Source: Sambucus nigra | Lineage: Eukaryota; Streptophyta; Magnoliopsida; Dipsacales; Adoxaceae | NCBI GenBank assembly: GCA_949130495.1 | Contig: OX422216.1 | Location: forward strand, 362,042,605 to 362,106,604 | DNA: 64,000 bases | Reading direction: 5' to 3' | Shown here: piece after piece, positions 23,527 through 35,933 of the stretch | Layout of the letters: each line of letters opens with the position of its first letter | How positions within the stretch are numbered: position 1 is the stretch's first letter | Notes under the pieces: generated by a model | The model's input: the letters and a program-made list of their open reading frames with translations, nothing else | Database searches by the model: none | Told to the model about the DNA's origin: nothing | Made by a program: the position numbers and the translations under genes

Positions 23527-24730
23527 GTGGCTCCTACGGTGCCTGCTCTTCACGAGGTTGAAGTAGGTAGCACCTCCCATAACCAGTGTTGGTTGGTGCT
23601 GCATCCGCTCCCTGTGTACCAGATACTGTCGACGCTATTGGTGCTCCCTGAAGATGAGTCACCGCCAATGATGCTGGTGCTCCCCGGACCCTGGGCGCTG
23701 TCGGTGCTGGAAGCCCTTAGCCTTGCTGGCCCTAATTAACTTAAGCCTGGTGGCCCTCTCTCTTAAAACACCTATTCTCTTTGTGTCCCACTTTTCCATA
23801 ATTGAAATAAGTACCCTAAAAAGGCTTCGAATTCCCATTCCAATTTTGTTCCTCATGACGACCCTGTCTCTGGTTGTCTTGATGAATATTGTTGCTCTGT
23901 TATCCTTGGTTCGACATCTGCCTCTTCCATGCTTGGTCATTTCGACCCTTATTTTCTCCTCCCTGACCCTCTGTTTCTTTCCTTTTTCCCAACCTCTTCT
24001 GATAGCTTATTTTCTCCTGCCAGTATAACATTGCAACATCCACTACTTAGGCGTAAATAGTGTATGCCGAATTTCCCAAAACCATGTTCTTAATGGGCCA
24101 AGACAGTCCTTTGATGAAACACTCCATTTTTTTCCTCTCACTGTATACCTCCTCTGGTACGAACATAGATAAATTGGTGAACTCTTGTTCATACTCGACA
24201 ATCGATTTTGAACCCTGTTCCAACTCCATAAATTCTCTTTTCTTTGCACTCCTGATAGAATACGGAAAGTACTTGTTGTTGAACCTAATTTGATACTCCT
24301 CATAACTCAATTGATCTAACTCCTCTGGCATGGTGGTGCTCTCCCACCACTGTAAGGCATTCCCTGTCAATTTGACTGTTGCTAACATATGCTTTTTCAC
24401 TTCCGTCCATTCCACTAATCTCAAGTGTCACGCCATGTCCCTTCTCCATTGGTGAGCGACCGTGGAGTCGGACCCTCTCGTAAAGGTAGAAATATTTCCC
24501 TTGAAAAAGCTGGTCCTCACTCTGTCCCAATTTGATACGGTTGCCCCTTTCTATTGGGGTTCTAACATCACCCCTCTATGTCTCCTAATAACAACACCGA
24601 CCGTTGTGTCCTCTCACACAATTGTCGCAAGTGCTTCGGCATCTAGAATAAATTGCCCCTGCCTCTCCTATACTGCAGGACCAGCAACGGACTCCTCTCT
24701 CCTACTACCATCTCTCCTAGTGTTCGCCAT
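23527..24730 (-). pseudogene. gag: chromovirus-type gag of element E, broken
   Basis: The start is ATG at 24730 (MANTRRDGSRREESV), shared with H2. After several stops and shifts a clean stretch (24424 to 24047) gives the capsid core: ALQWWESTTMPEELDQLSYEEY, FNNKYFPYSIRSAKKREFM, ELEQGSKSIVEYEQEF, ending ...YTIYA before a stop. A basic region follows, and then the nucleocapsid knuckle YFNYGKVGHKENRC (23809 to 23768), in which the first two Cys of CCHC are Tyr. The homologous H2 knuckle is intact. The Gly/Pro-rich tail joins the 3' UTR with no protease or RT after it. Confidence 0.85.
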
Positions 24731-24852
24731 CTAAAAGATAGGAACAAACAACATCAGACTCAGAAAACTAAGAGTACAAATCATCGAAAGGAAATCAAAG
24801 ATAACCAACGCGGAAGCTAAACGGACACACAACCAACGAGACCTAAGACCAT

Positions 24853-24864
24853 GCTCTGATACCA
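24853..24864 (-). promoter_or_regulatory. E primer binding site
   Basis: Minus-strand TGGTATCAGAGC, followed by ATGG, two bases from the LTR end. It matches the initiator-Met tRNA complement. Confidence 0.88.
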
Positions 24865-26659
24865 TCTATCACACCCCGCTAAATTCTGGCGTCGGACTCC
24901 ACCAAAACTAAGCTGGGTGCGAGTAAAATAAATATCATCCTTAGCATATGACGGATATGAGACATAAAAATTTTAATCCATAAAATAAATTATTTTAATC
25001 AAACCCAAATATGAATGAAAACCAACTGATAAAACACCAAAGTGCGATCCAAATCCATCACAAGTTATCTTCGAATATCTCAATATTTAAATAAATAAAT
25101 CCAACAGAAATCTTAAAACAACTTTGGAACCGAAAGGCCCAATAAACTCAAAAGTAGTCCCATAAATGATACGAAGGAATGGAAAGAGAAATCTAACTAC
25201 TAAAGTAATAAAATTAATCCACATGCACCTGCAAAAGATCTCCAATGAATCCTATGCAGCAACTCCTAAATAAATTCTGAAAAGGATTAGTCAACGCATG
25301 TGTCAGAGCCAAAGCCCCGAGCATGAAAATCGTCTACTCTTCTCAATTAGGGTCCTTGAACCTAGACAATAGTGCTATATATATCGACCATAGCAATAAA
25401 ATCTTTTAATTACGAACGTTATGAATCACCAAAAGTAAATTTCTAACTATCGCAAGGTTTCTTTAAAAATTCACACCAATATTATTTTAATTAACCCGCT
25501 GTGACACCCCGCCTAATTAAATACCGAGCGATCACTCCTTTATTAAATTAAATCAAGGTGAACAGTTGGTTCATTCTCAGCATCACTGTCGATAAAAATA
25601 ATTTTTTCCAATTTAACACCCTAATTAATTAAGCTAAGTGTCAAAACCATTTTCATGCATAACTTTCCAAATTTTGTTTAAAGAAAGATTATTTATTTAT
25701 TTTATTAACAACATTCAAAAAGTAATAATCACACCACATAAATTATGCAACATAATCCAAATAATTTAAAACATTCGTCAATCGAATGTCAACATACAAA
25801 ATCTAAAGTCACACATCCAAACTGAATAAATCCCATAGTAACAGTACTGGAAATAACTGAAATACAAATGTTCAATAACAACGGAAAAATGGAAAGAGCT
25901 ACACATGCCCAACTAAATGAAAGTACTAAGAGTGGATCCGAATGAACGAAGTCGTCTAATCAAGAGACCTGCAACTCCCACCTAAGCTACAGCGCGTTCC
26001 TTCCAAGGGATCCTAAACAAGACGCCCCTGTGGCTGGGCACCTGTGATACATACATATATATACAAGAGAGAGAGACAAAAAGAAAAGGGTCAGAACCCG
26101 ATAGTGTGTATGATTTAAAAAATTCGTTTAGCAAGTATTTAAATTGATACAGGCCAATGCAACAACATATTAGTGCGACTCTCTCTTGAGAAATTCTCAC
26201 CTCTCTTCTAATGTGCACACCTATCGCATTAACCTTCCTAGTGGTCTATCTCAACACATATCACGCTATCCTTTCCCAATGGTTTAACTTATCTTAGGTT
26301 ATTCGCACGATTCCAAATTTAACGATTCAATTGTTTGAAAAGAATATTTCAATTAGTAACCAAAGTTCTCATTTTAACTTTATTAATCAATAAAGTTTTC
26401 CAGTGTCATGTTATACTTTCTCAAAATAAGTATTTACAATTTGAGTCATCAACCATGTCCTACATATCAAATCACAGTAGGTAATTCCAGATTTCAGAAT
26501 TTCATATATATATTAACTACTCGTAAAATATATATGTATCATAAGAGCACCCCAAATAAAAACTATGGTGCGGGCATACTCTACTATCCAATCCCCGTAT
26601 CACTCGTACTAAGGGAATACAAATTCGGAATCACTCTCGAACTGTATTAACACATACTC

Positions 26660-26870
26660 AAACAATATTGAGGCGAAGTATAGATTCCAAGTCTCTTATA
26701 ACCGTCTGAACTATCACTGCGATAGCCTGTACCAAGGATACCTATACACAAACAATATGAGGCGAATCATAGATTCCAAGTCTCTAAGAGGAAAGCACAT
26801 ACCCGCATCTCTTAGGACCGTCTGAACTATCATTCCGATAGCCTGTACCAAGGATATCTATCTTCTAGGG
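26660..26870 (-). repeat. tandem duplication of about 95-120 bp in LTR C
   Basis: Phrases ttgaggcgaa/tatgaggcgaa, atagattccaagtctct, accgtctgaactatca and gatagcctgtaccaaggata occur twice in order. LTR B has one copy of the corresponding region (about 15950-16040), so the duplication is specific to C. Confidence 0.75.
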
Positions 26871-27158
26871 TACAAGTCAATATCCCCCATAAAGGTCCCA
26901 TCGAGATAAGACTGTCCCAGGGCGGAAACCTCAGGGATAGCAAGTAGCGTGGGCATGATTTTCACACATAGATAGTATATGCATACACAATCATATAACT
27001 ATACTAATATTACCATATCAATAATGGGTATATTCTCAAATCCCATAGTTACGACTTTTATTTATCATTATTTAGTTATCACGTATAACCGTTCACATCT
27101 TACTTTAAATTTTGAGGAGCCTTTCCACTTACTACATAACGCTCAGGGATTCTATCAC

Positions 27159-27381
27159 CGGACCGGTCCGCCTGCAATAAAAAAACCGATCCGGCTAATC
27201 GGACCGGTCCGCCTCAGACCCGGATCGATCCGACTACTGAAGGCCAGTATACCCCAGATCGCAAGCGAACCGATGAAGCCTGGAAAAGAACCGATGCGAT
27301 CATCAACGGATCGATCCGCCTCAGAATAAAAGAACCGATCCGGTCAATCGGACCGATCCACCTCAGACCCGGACCGGTCCG
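27159..27381 (-). repeat. palindrome cassette in LTR C, two alternating words
   Basis: CGGACCGGTCCG occurs at 27159, 27200 and 27370, and CGGATCGATCCG at 27221 and 27307. Near-matches (accgatccgg, atcggaccgatcc) fill the gaps. The position in the LTR, about 1.13-1.35 kb from its start, matches the TCGATCGATCGA cassette of the close relative B, but the words differ. Confidence 0.9.
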
Positions 27382-30207
27382 CCTGGGATAAACTTAAACG
27401 ATTTCGCAGAATTGCAATTACGGGTTTCATCTTCTAACTTACACCAAATCCATATTTTACAATCCCAAACGTCTCAAAATTTGTACTACTAACATCCTAA
27501 CATGATATCATACATTTCCTACGTAAAGCATGTCAATTTACGTCAATAAACATGGATTAATCATGCCATAATTCATTTAAATATTCAAGAACCCTAGAAA
27601 TCTCTAAATCATGGTTCCAATCTGTTTTTCCAGAAATTTCTTCTTATAAACATCATAATTTCGTGGGTAAATTCCTCTACATGGCAAGGGTTTCCAGAAT
27701 TATCATTTAAACCATAACTACATGCGATTCCTATCTCAAATCTTAGGTTTTCTTCCATAAAACTCATCTTAATCATTCCTACACTAATATGAAAGATGCA
27801 TCAACGAAATAAGAAAGATAAACACTTGTCTGGGATTTTTGGTGTTCTGATTTGCAGATGATTTTGGTGTGGTTGCGTAGTCCGTTGCGCGATCTACGCG
27901 TTGGTGGTGGTGGCGGTGCAAACGGATGGCTTTTGGGCCTTGAATTTGCCTTGAGAGCTCTCTCCTTCCTCTCCTATGGCCGTTCTTGTGTTTGTGATTT
28001 CTAACCCTAGCTGACTAACCTAAATGGCTGATATAGATTACTGATTTTCGTGGGTTTAATTACCCATAAATGTGAAATGACCAAAATTCCCTCCCGGGGT
28101 ACTAATTAGGCCTAAAAACGCCCCGAGACCCAAACTAAACCCCCGGGTACACTTTTCTGACTATCTCGACCCTTCTGGACGCGCTGGCACACTCAAAATG
28201 ACCATACGAACAACTTATAAAATATTCACTTTTTATTTATCAAAATTTAGTCCCGACGCGACACGAGCACCTCCCGACTTAAATTTCCGAAATTGTCATT
28301 TAACTCACTCATGACATTCAATATAACCAATATAATATATTACTTTGCTCATTAGTAATATTCAACAAATTTCATATAATTACTAACTCTCGTCACGTTA
28401 ATAATTATAACATAATTAATTTCCGGATTTTTTTTTTTATTAAATCATTAACTCACATTAAATTTAATAAATCCCCAAATTAATATAGCCTGAAAATACG
28501 GGGTATTACACCCGCCTTCCCCACAATATTAAATTTCATTAAAAGAACCACAATTATAATTTACCAAGATACACGTCCCCTTGTCAAGTCCGCCGTCTGA
28601 TCCATTTTTATCCTGCGATCCTCGCGATATGACCAGGTTCCACACACACATACACATCTCCTTGTCAAGTCCATCGTCTGATCCATTTTTATCCTGCGAT
28701 CCTCCCCATATGACAAGGTTCCACACACGACACGACATAAATCGTCCTCTGACCCATTTAAACTGTCGGCCCTAGACACATTATGTCGCCAATAAATTTT
28801 GATATCCGTTTTAGTCCTGCGATATTAATTTCCAAAATTTCTTATACTCATTATTTAAATATATTTCCCCCACCCTTAACAGCGATGTGAAAATCCTCAA
28901 AATACCCCTTAGTCCCAACAAAGGGTTTCCAAAACACAAATTTATCATATCCTAAGTAAAGGATTATTATCAAAATTTCACTCCACCTAAATATCAATCC
29001 TAGGCTATCGTAACAATGGTATAATATAGAAAACCAGCCCCCACCCCAAATTATATAACCTGCATAGACTTACACTAATTAGTCCTATACCTAATTAGCA
29101 TAAATCGCAACTAAGGCCCACTTACTAGTTCTATACCTAACAAGTGTACTATAACAAGGGGTGAAAACCAATTACCTACAATATCCAACGTCCCCGAGAT
29201 ATCAAAAATTATGATGCTTCCATAAAGTGGCACAATTAAAAATTTATAGCAACATTCGTATCAACACTAAATTCCCAATTAAATACTTTTAATCTAAATA
29301 GTGGAAATTAAGGACACTCAAATATTGTGATTTTCAATATAATAGTTACATGCAAGTCCTGTCATAGTTATTATTTTCTAACACAAGTAATTAATTTGAT
29401 CTAGTGTTCTTACATGAAATATCAAAATTTAGTTTTTAAGGGCTAGTCTACATGCACATGCCCATAACACAATCGACTACACCAACACAACCCAAAGAAC
29501 AACAAAGTTATAAGTATTCGGTAACATAAATTTTTCCTGCAAAACAGTCCCGAAATTTATCTCTTTAATAATTATATTCATAATTTATTTTAGAAAACAT
29601 GAGTTTAATGAAGGCTACAATCAAGACACATAACACTAAAGGAAAAGAATAGGGTAAACATGCATATGATTAGTTTGACAAAAATCTGATTTGATATATG
29701 AGTTCCTCTCGAAAAACGGATCAGAAACCCTTTTTGAACCAACTTGGGACAGATTAGTCTTGGCCTTCAAAACTGAGCTTGAAAAGTAATTTTAATGGTG
29801 GCTAGGGTTTTGAGGTAGAAGATGATGAACAAAGAAAGATTCTATTGCTCTCGGGTTGGAAAAATATAAGTTTTATAAACTTAGCCCCGAAATATCCTTT
29901 ATATAAAAGAGTTAAAGAGTTTTAATACAACAAAACTCGTCAAAAAGAATTGCAGCGCACGAAATCTTCTGGTGTCGATCGATCGATCGCCCAGTTAATT
30001 TGGCAATTCGGCTTAAAAAAATTTGTAAGGGATAAACTTTAAACATCAATTAAAAATTCGTTTTAACTCCGATTTCAATTCCTCTTGAAGTTTTATTGTT
30101 CTAGAATCGTACCCAACATATTTAACCAATAAAAATTCAAAAATTTATTTTCCCCGAATTTTCCAATTAATTAATTAAATAAACTAATAAAAACACGGGG
30201 TGTTACA

Positions 30208-31776
30208 ACCCTTTAGTCTCAATTTCACACACCCTGAAGGTTAATTTTCCAATTCTTCTATTGTATTTTTAAACTCAATAAAACCTTCTCTAAACTTGTT
30301 CATTCATTTAATATCAAAATGCTATAAGTTTATTTACATGAGAAGGTGGATTTTAAACCCCAAATCCTATTATATACTTTAAACATATTTATCTTCATGA
30401 AAAATCATTATGGTTGCAAAATTACATTTTTAAGGCACAAGGGACATTTTTATTTCTTCAATCTGAACAAATGTCCATTTTTTATAAAATCGTCATTTTT
30501 GCAAGAAACATTAATTCACCAATGTTTGTCCCAATATGACATTATATTCAAAAAATTTATGCACTAATATTTCTAGAAATGCCCATTTCATAAAAACTCC
30601 ATCTTTCAATATTTCAAACCTTGGAATATTTACTTATCCTTTGATTTCACAAAATATCATTTTCCAAGAAAATCACACTATTTGCAAACATCTTACTTCA
30701 TAAAATATTTTTCATCAAAATTACTAGAAAATGCACCATTTTCCCAAAATATCAACTTTCATTATTTCAAAACCTTGAAATGATTATCCATTCTTTATTT
30801 ATAACAAATAACATTTTTGCAACATTTGTATTGCATAAAAATGGTTATTATCTTCTACACAATAATATATGATTTAACTAATTACACACTAGTCAAATAG
30901 CCTAAATGCAAGACTATAATGCAAAAATAACATTCTTACACAAGAGTAAGGATTACCAACCTCTAATGTCTCTAATGGTGGGGTTGGTGTAGGAGGAGTA
31001 ACTCCCACCTTCAAAGGTGGTCTCAAGGGGTTACCAAATGCTTCCTCCTATGCTTCAATGCAAGACCCACTTCATCTGCGCCAAGAAAAACTCCCAAATA
31101 TAACTCCAAAATTTGTAGTTCTATTTTTTCCATGGTGTAAATGGGCATTTTTGGTTCAAATGCGGAGAAGGATATCTTGAAAATTGTGGTTTTGTGGTGT
31201 TTTAAGGTGGAGGAGTGGTGGTTTGGTGTTGGGTAGTGGGGGAAGACCACCCACCTCTTCCATTCTCTCTCACACACTCTCTCTTTCCTTATTTCATCTT
31301 CTCCCAACCATAATAAACCTAAATAACCCCCAAACAACCTTTATAAAACATCCATTAATCCTAAAAAAACCCATTTTACCCTTGCAGAACTATTATGGGC
31401 TCAACAACACACCAAATCTATGCTCCGTATTGTGACAGTACACATGGGCATTCTGATCTAAAACTCGACCAATGTCGTTCAAATGACTTAAAATAGGTCG
31501 TTCGAACGACTCAAGCTACATCATTCGAAATGTGCCTCTAATAACGCTTATAACGGCCTGCTACTGTAAACCTCGTTGGAAGGCCTCTTCAAACGACCTG
31601 AACACAGTAGTTCGAACAACATCCTTTGTCGTTTGAACGACCCTGTTTCTTTTCTTTTCATTTTTCTCCAAATTTTCACCCACAATTCCTCCATATTTAT
31701 AATTAACTCCTCCTTAATTGTCATTAATATATAATCCAAATATAACTTAATTAAATCACCAGTATGGGATATTACA
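30208..31776 (-). repeat. G: truncated minus-strand LTR of another family
   Basis: On the minus strand it begins TGTAATATCCCATAC at 31776 and runs to the end of E at 30207 without a recognisable LTR end or primer site. It has a palindrome cassette (31474-31641) and a CT-rich leader-like region near 31250-31330. The 104-codon minus frame at 31023-31337 is within this LTR-like sequence and matches nothing I recognise. Assignment rests only on the LTR-type start and the cassette. Confidence 0.5.
31474..31641 (-). repeat. palindrome cassette in G
   Basis: GTCGTTCGAACGAC (31497-31510) is a perfect 14-bp palindrome. GTCGTTCAAATGAC (31474) and GTCGTTTGAACGAC (31628) are near-perfect, and gttcgaacaac (31613) is degenerate. 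Confidence 0.85.
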
Positions 31777-32715
31777 ATAATTAACATAATTTATTTTATC
31801 CCACAATTAAAAAGCCAACATCATGCGAATTTATGAAGTACACAGTAATAATTCAATTTGATCATACCTACATAATTTCATATGATTACACAAGTCCTTT
31901 TTTAATTTAATTAACATGACTATAGTTTTCTGCATGCAAACCTACCCCCATAATAGCAACCCAAATCTCTACCCTAAGCACACAAGGTTTATGAGTCTTA
32001 ATTCAGATTAAGATTTTTCACAAAAAAATAATCCCAAATTAGATTTCACTTTCCCTAATTAATGTTGCTAATTTATTTTAAGAAAAACGTGTAAATTAAT
32101 GTTTAGGCGACATCTAAAATGCATAATACTAAAGAGAGAGAATATAAGTATTTATGTCTGCTGAAAAGTCAGTTCAAAATTCTGATTAGACGATTATGTT
32201 CCTCTCGACAAATTAAGAAATATTCGTTCTTGAACAATCTTAATAAAACACCAATTAAGCATTCAAAACTTTAGTTGAATCTTGATTAAATTTAGGGTTA
32301 TGGTTTGTAGATGAATGTTGATAAAACTCTAGAAGTCTTATGGTTGAAAAGTTTGTGAAAAAGTGTTAAGAAAGTCTAACCCCAAGTTATTTTAATATGG
32401 GAAAAAGATTAAGAGTTCTAATTAACTTAAACTCTAACAAAACCTGAAACTTGTCGACGCTTACCATTCTGAATCGATTCGCCCTCCAGGACGAATTGAT
32501 TCAGTCTGGTCAGCTGCCCAAGAATGCCTAAAATTTTATATATATAAATAAAATTCTGATTTTTCCCTCGATTTCAATTCCGATTAAAATCCTATTTTTC
32601 ATAAATAAAATCTAACATTTTCAACTGCTAAAAATAATTAACTCTAAAAATTTATTTTTCCTAATTTCGCATAAATTTAGATTAATTGCGGTTTAATAAT
32701 CTATGGAGTGTTACA
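31777..32715 (-). repeat. H2 3' LTR, inner part missing
   Basis: Minus-strand start TGTAACACTCC at 32715. It aligns with 45650-46446. GAATCGATTC (32471) and GAATTGATTC (32493) form a short palindrome cassette that is absent from the 5' LTR. Confidence 0.75.
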
Positions 32716-33497
32716 TACTTCCCCACTAGCACATAAATTTCATTCTCAAAATTCGATGAAGTTTAAATGCACAAAAAAAATAAGTCTTACATATGCCTGC
32801 CTATAGGATACGATGATTAGGTGCCCATACACCCAATCCTACCAGCACATACCTAATGATTAAAAATAAAATATATATACCACCTATATATAAATATCTA
32901 AGAAAATAATATGTACCGGCTACTCTACTAACCACGTCATGGCTCCTGCAGCGCCTGTCGTGCCTGAGGCTCCCGAATCGGAAGCATATAGCACCTACCC
33001 ACTACGATCACTGTTAGTGTTGATGACGCTCTCTATACACATAGTGTTACCAGTGCTGGAAACCCTTGGCCCTTCTAAGCCTAAGTCCCTTGGCCCTGCT
33101 CGCCCTCCCTCGTAGGACACCTAAAGGCTCGGTGGCCTATCTTTCCACAAATAAAACATGTACCCCTAAAAGGTTTGGGATTCCTACCTGGGTTTTTCTC
33201 ACCCTACTGTCTCTGCCCCTGAGGGACCTACTGAACACTATTGACCTGCTACTCCTAAATCGCACGTTGTCTCCTCCGCGCTTGATCATTACGGCCCTTG
33301 TTCTCGCCTACTTAAGCATTTGACTCTTATCTCTTCCCATCCTTCTTTTGGTAATTTACTTTCACCTGCCATAATAACATTTTGACATCCAGCACCTGAG
33401 TGTATGCAGTGTATACCTAATTCCCCAACACCATCTTCCTAATAGACCAAGACAATCCCTTAATGAAGCATTCCGTCTTCTTTGCCTCAGTATTTAC
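32716..33497 (-). pseudogene. gag: H2 polypurine tract, 3' UTR and C-terminal half of gag
   Basis: A TAGTGGGGAAGTA tract lies next to the LTR. Further in, the minus strand encodes an intact CCHC knuckle CFICGKIGHRAFRC (33158 to 33117), with basic sequence before it and a Pro/Ala/Gly-rich tail after it, matching E at 23527-24130. Frames are interrupted. No protease or RT follows. The piece ends where SIRE-2 begins. Confidence 0.75.
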
Positions 33498-35017
33498 AAT
33501 AAGGACACAAATTTCCAATTGAGTCCTTTGTAGTTTTGGCTCAATTTCGAACAAAAAAATTTGAGTCATAGGATAGAGTTTTTTATCATCCTTCAAGCCT
33601 ATGACATTCTAAAGTTGAAGACGTAACGGCTAAAGTTATAAAGCTTCATCAAATGCCGGTTTAGTGTGCCTCGTTTCTACGTCATCAACATGGTTCCATT
33701 TCTCCAAAGGTATGAATGCATTTTAATATATATATATATATATAGGAGCTGGGAACAATATTTATATGGGTGTAAGTTTTGTTTAAACTGTTGTTGTATT
33801 TCAGAAAGTTTCATTAAAACTTAAAACAAAGTTTATGGGCTAAAAATAGAATTTTTCACCTTTCTGGTTTTTCGTTCGATATTGTCGTTCGAACGAGAAT
33901 GTCGTTCGAATGAGTTTTGCAATGACCTTCCACTGGAACATCGTTAGAAGTATCGTTCGAACGAGATTTGGCGGGAATAGTTTTTTGGGCAGTTTTGAGC
34001 AGTTTTTCCCACTTTCCCACTTTCCCACTTTCTTTCCCCACTAACTTTTTGACAGATTTAACTAGTGCGGGAACAACATTTTTGTTAAGACTTTTTCACA
34101 ACCTTTTCTTCACCAAGAGTGTTTTGAGAGTGAATTCTTTCCGAGAAAGAGTCCCCTTGAATTTTTGTTAACATGTTTTAATCCTTAGAACAAAATCAAG
34201 GTTTACACACCCATAGTTTGTTGATCCAAGTTTCATTTATATATCCTTGCTTGGAGTGTTTGGCACCGAGTTTTTCTCTACCACATTGAAGAGAATTTTA
34301 GGTTTTCTTCTACATCCCACAAAGAAGAAGTTTGTTTTGCTGCGGCATTCTCACATGGTGAAAGGCACCATGTGTAGTAAACGGTGTACCTATTTCTCAT
34401 TGGTGATTCCAAGATTCCGGTGGAGCTCCAGGGTTGTCAACTAGGTGACGCGTCAAGGTTTGAAAGCAGTCTAGTTGAGGAAGTAAGTCATATGTCTTGT
34501 AATTGTAAAACCATACTTAGTGGACATAAGGCTAGGGCCGTCCGAGATTTTTTCTCGTTGTGAGTTTTTCCTCGTACATTGCGACGTAGTGGATTAATTG
34601 TTTATTTTATCTTTTGCAAAACTAACCTAGAACGCAAGCTTAGGTAAAAAGATAAAATTGGTTTAAAATCACTGCTTGTTTAATTTGGTGCTAAATTAAA
34701 TTTGGGTAATGTTTATGTTAATTTAATTCAAGTCATTTAATTTAATTTGATAAAATTTGGTTTGACCTAATTTGAAAATATTAAAAATATGGCTTAGGCA
34801 AATTTCTAGGACTTGAATTGAATTAATTTGGTTTAAGAGAAATTTAAATTGTGTGTGTGTTTAATCTTATTTCACTTGGTTTAATTTTAATTTGGAAAGA
34901 AATTAAAATTAGTTAATTTTTTTAATTGAACCATCTTTCGCTTCCACCTATATTTAAAAGGAAATTATCTTTTTGTAGTAATAAGAATTTAAAAATTGGG
35001 GGCCTCCTGTTCCAACA
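33498..35017 (+). repeat. SIRE-2 LTR copy 1
   Basis: The start is eroded (AATAAGGACAC where copy 2 has TGTAAGCACAC). It ends TTCCAACA, two bases before the primer site. It aligns with 41724-43281 nearly end to end. The main differences are a 33-bp palindrome segment and a segment near 42697 (ggtgtttacaagaag) present only in copy 2. Confidence 0.85.
33885..33964 (+). repeat. palindrome cassette in SIRE-2 LTR copy 1
   Basis: TCGTTCGAACGA at 33885 and 33953 and TCGTTCGAATGA at 33902. Copy 2 of the LTR has two further units. Confidence 0.9.
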
Positions 35018-35019
35018 AG

Positions 35020-35032
35020 TGGTATCAGAGCC
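35020..35032 (+). promoter_or_regulatory. SIRE-2 primer binding site, copy 1
   Basis: TGGTATCAGAGCC, complementary to initiator-Met tRNA; repeated at 43284-43296 after LTR copy 2. Confidence 0.9.
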
Positions 35033-35149
35033 GGAGCGCTAATTTATCGCGTCAAAGATCCGTTTTTTTCGGCTTCTATATTTTTTGTGCTCCTTGTATT
35101 TTTAGGTGGTTCAATTTTTACTCACTCTCAATTTTTTTTGTATCTCTCG

Positions 35150-35487
35150 ATGGGACACCTTAATGATAATTTTTCCATGTCTAATGATAATGAAATCTTT
35201 GCTATTCGAGTGGAATTTAATGAGCTTAATAAGTGTAATGAAAAATTAAAAGAATTAAATTTGAGATTTACAAAAAGAATCAAATTTCTTAAAAATGAAA
35301 ATTTTTGTTTTAGAACTAAAGTTGAGGTTTTTCAAATCTCCCTAACTCAAAAAAATATTTTTCGTGAAAAGCTCATGGACATAAATCACAATTTTAATAT
35401 TTTAGAAAAGTCCAAGAAAGAGAGTGATTATCGAGAAAAGACTCTTAGGCACAAGTTTGCTCACATTGAGGGAGAGCGTGATAATTG
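35150..35487 (+). pseudogene. gag: SIRE-2 gag coiled-coil region, copy 1
   Basis: From ATG at 35150 the frame gives MGHLNDNFSMSNDNEIF and then a Lys/Glu/Asn-rich heptad-like helix (FNELNKCNEKLKELN, LMDINHNFNILEKSKKE, REKTLRHKF), the coiled part of SIRE Gag. The N-terminal capsid part normally before it is missing: this start lies only about 120 bp after the primer site. It ends at TGA (about 35486), where copy 2 reads on. Confidence 0.72.
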
Positions 35488-35933
35488 AGGAGTCTAATTT
35501 ATTACTTGAGTCCGAAATTTTAAAAATGAAAAATTATTTACAAGACTCGAGTAGTTGTAGTAATGGTTCTAGCACATCTTGTTCAAATGCTTCCGTTGCT
35601 AAAACTAAGACCATTGTTTGTTTTAGAGGGTCGACTTTATCCAAGGACTTTAGAAAAGGTCACACCGTAGATATCATTCCTCCTGTTTTCACACGCTTGC
35701 ATTGTGGTAGGAAAGGTCACCTTAAGTCATTTTGTTTTGATCTTAAAAGAATTCCTAGGAAGTCTATGTATAGCATTTCATTAATTTCCAAATCCCATCA
35801 TTTTAAATATACATCTATATGGGTTCGGAAATCATTCTTAGACGCGCTAGATATTAGATTTGTTGATTCTCATTTGCTTTCACCCTTGCAAAATCTAAAG
35901 GTTGAATGTGTTAGTTTGGTTTGCATACTCTAG
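35488..35933 (+). pseudogene. gag: SIRE-2 gag zinc-knuckle region, degenerate
   Basis: Another frame continues with a Ser/Cys-rich stretch (SSSCSNGSSTSCSN) and a nucleocapsid-like motif LHCGRKGHLKSFC in which the first Cys of CCHC is not present, then sequence leading to KVECVSLVCIL and a stop. No protease motif follows, so pol was deleted just after this point. Confidence 0.6.

Larger units (their letters stand above)
25500..28510 (-). mobile_element. solo LTR C (Tekay/Del-like), inverted relative to B
   Basis: The + strand starts TGTGACACCCCGCC and ends GGGGTATTACA, so on the minus strand it is TGTAATACCCC...GGCGGGGTGTCACA, about 3.01 kb. It is flanked by perfect CCCGC duplications (25495-25499 and 28511-28515). 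The uninterrupted site is in the E 3' LTR at about 21596-21600. It has no internal region, so it is a solo LTR formed by LTR-LTR recombination. Confidence 0.9.
21076..30207 (-). mobile_element. E: minus-strand chromovirus-type element with gag only (TR-GAG-like)
   Basis: On the minus strand the order is 5' LTR (30207 to 24867, carrying solo LTR C), primer site TGGTATCAGAGC, gag (24730 to about 23527), a short 3' UTR, a polypurine tract, and the 3' LTR (23321 to 21076, truncated). Pol is absent: gag passes directly into the 3' UTR. H2 has the same architecture, which fits the described class of terminal-repeat elements carrying only a GAG domain. Such elements would need enzymes from a relative. 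The right flank is ACCCT; the left end is lost at the join with SIRE-1. Confidence 0.82.
24867..30207 (-). repeat. E 5' LTR, interrupted by solo LTR C
   Basis: Minus-strand start TGTAACACCCCGTG at 30207 and end GGGGTGTGATA at 24867; about 2.3 kb without C. It aligns with the 3' LTR of E, and its R/U5 side also aligns with F at 60260-62080 on the other strand. Confidence 0.82.

Noticed and set aside
27159..27381. CRISPR-like repeat array
   Set aside because: Units are short palindromes with irregular spacing in a plant LTR, with no uniform spacers and no cas genes.
31023..31337. 104-codon minus-strand ORF
   Set aside because: Within LTR-like sequence G, CT-repeat region, no homologous frame elsewhere in the window.
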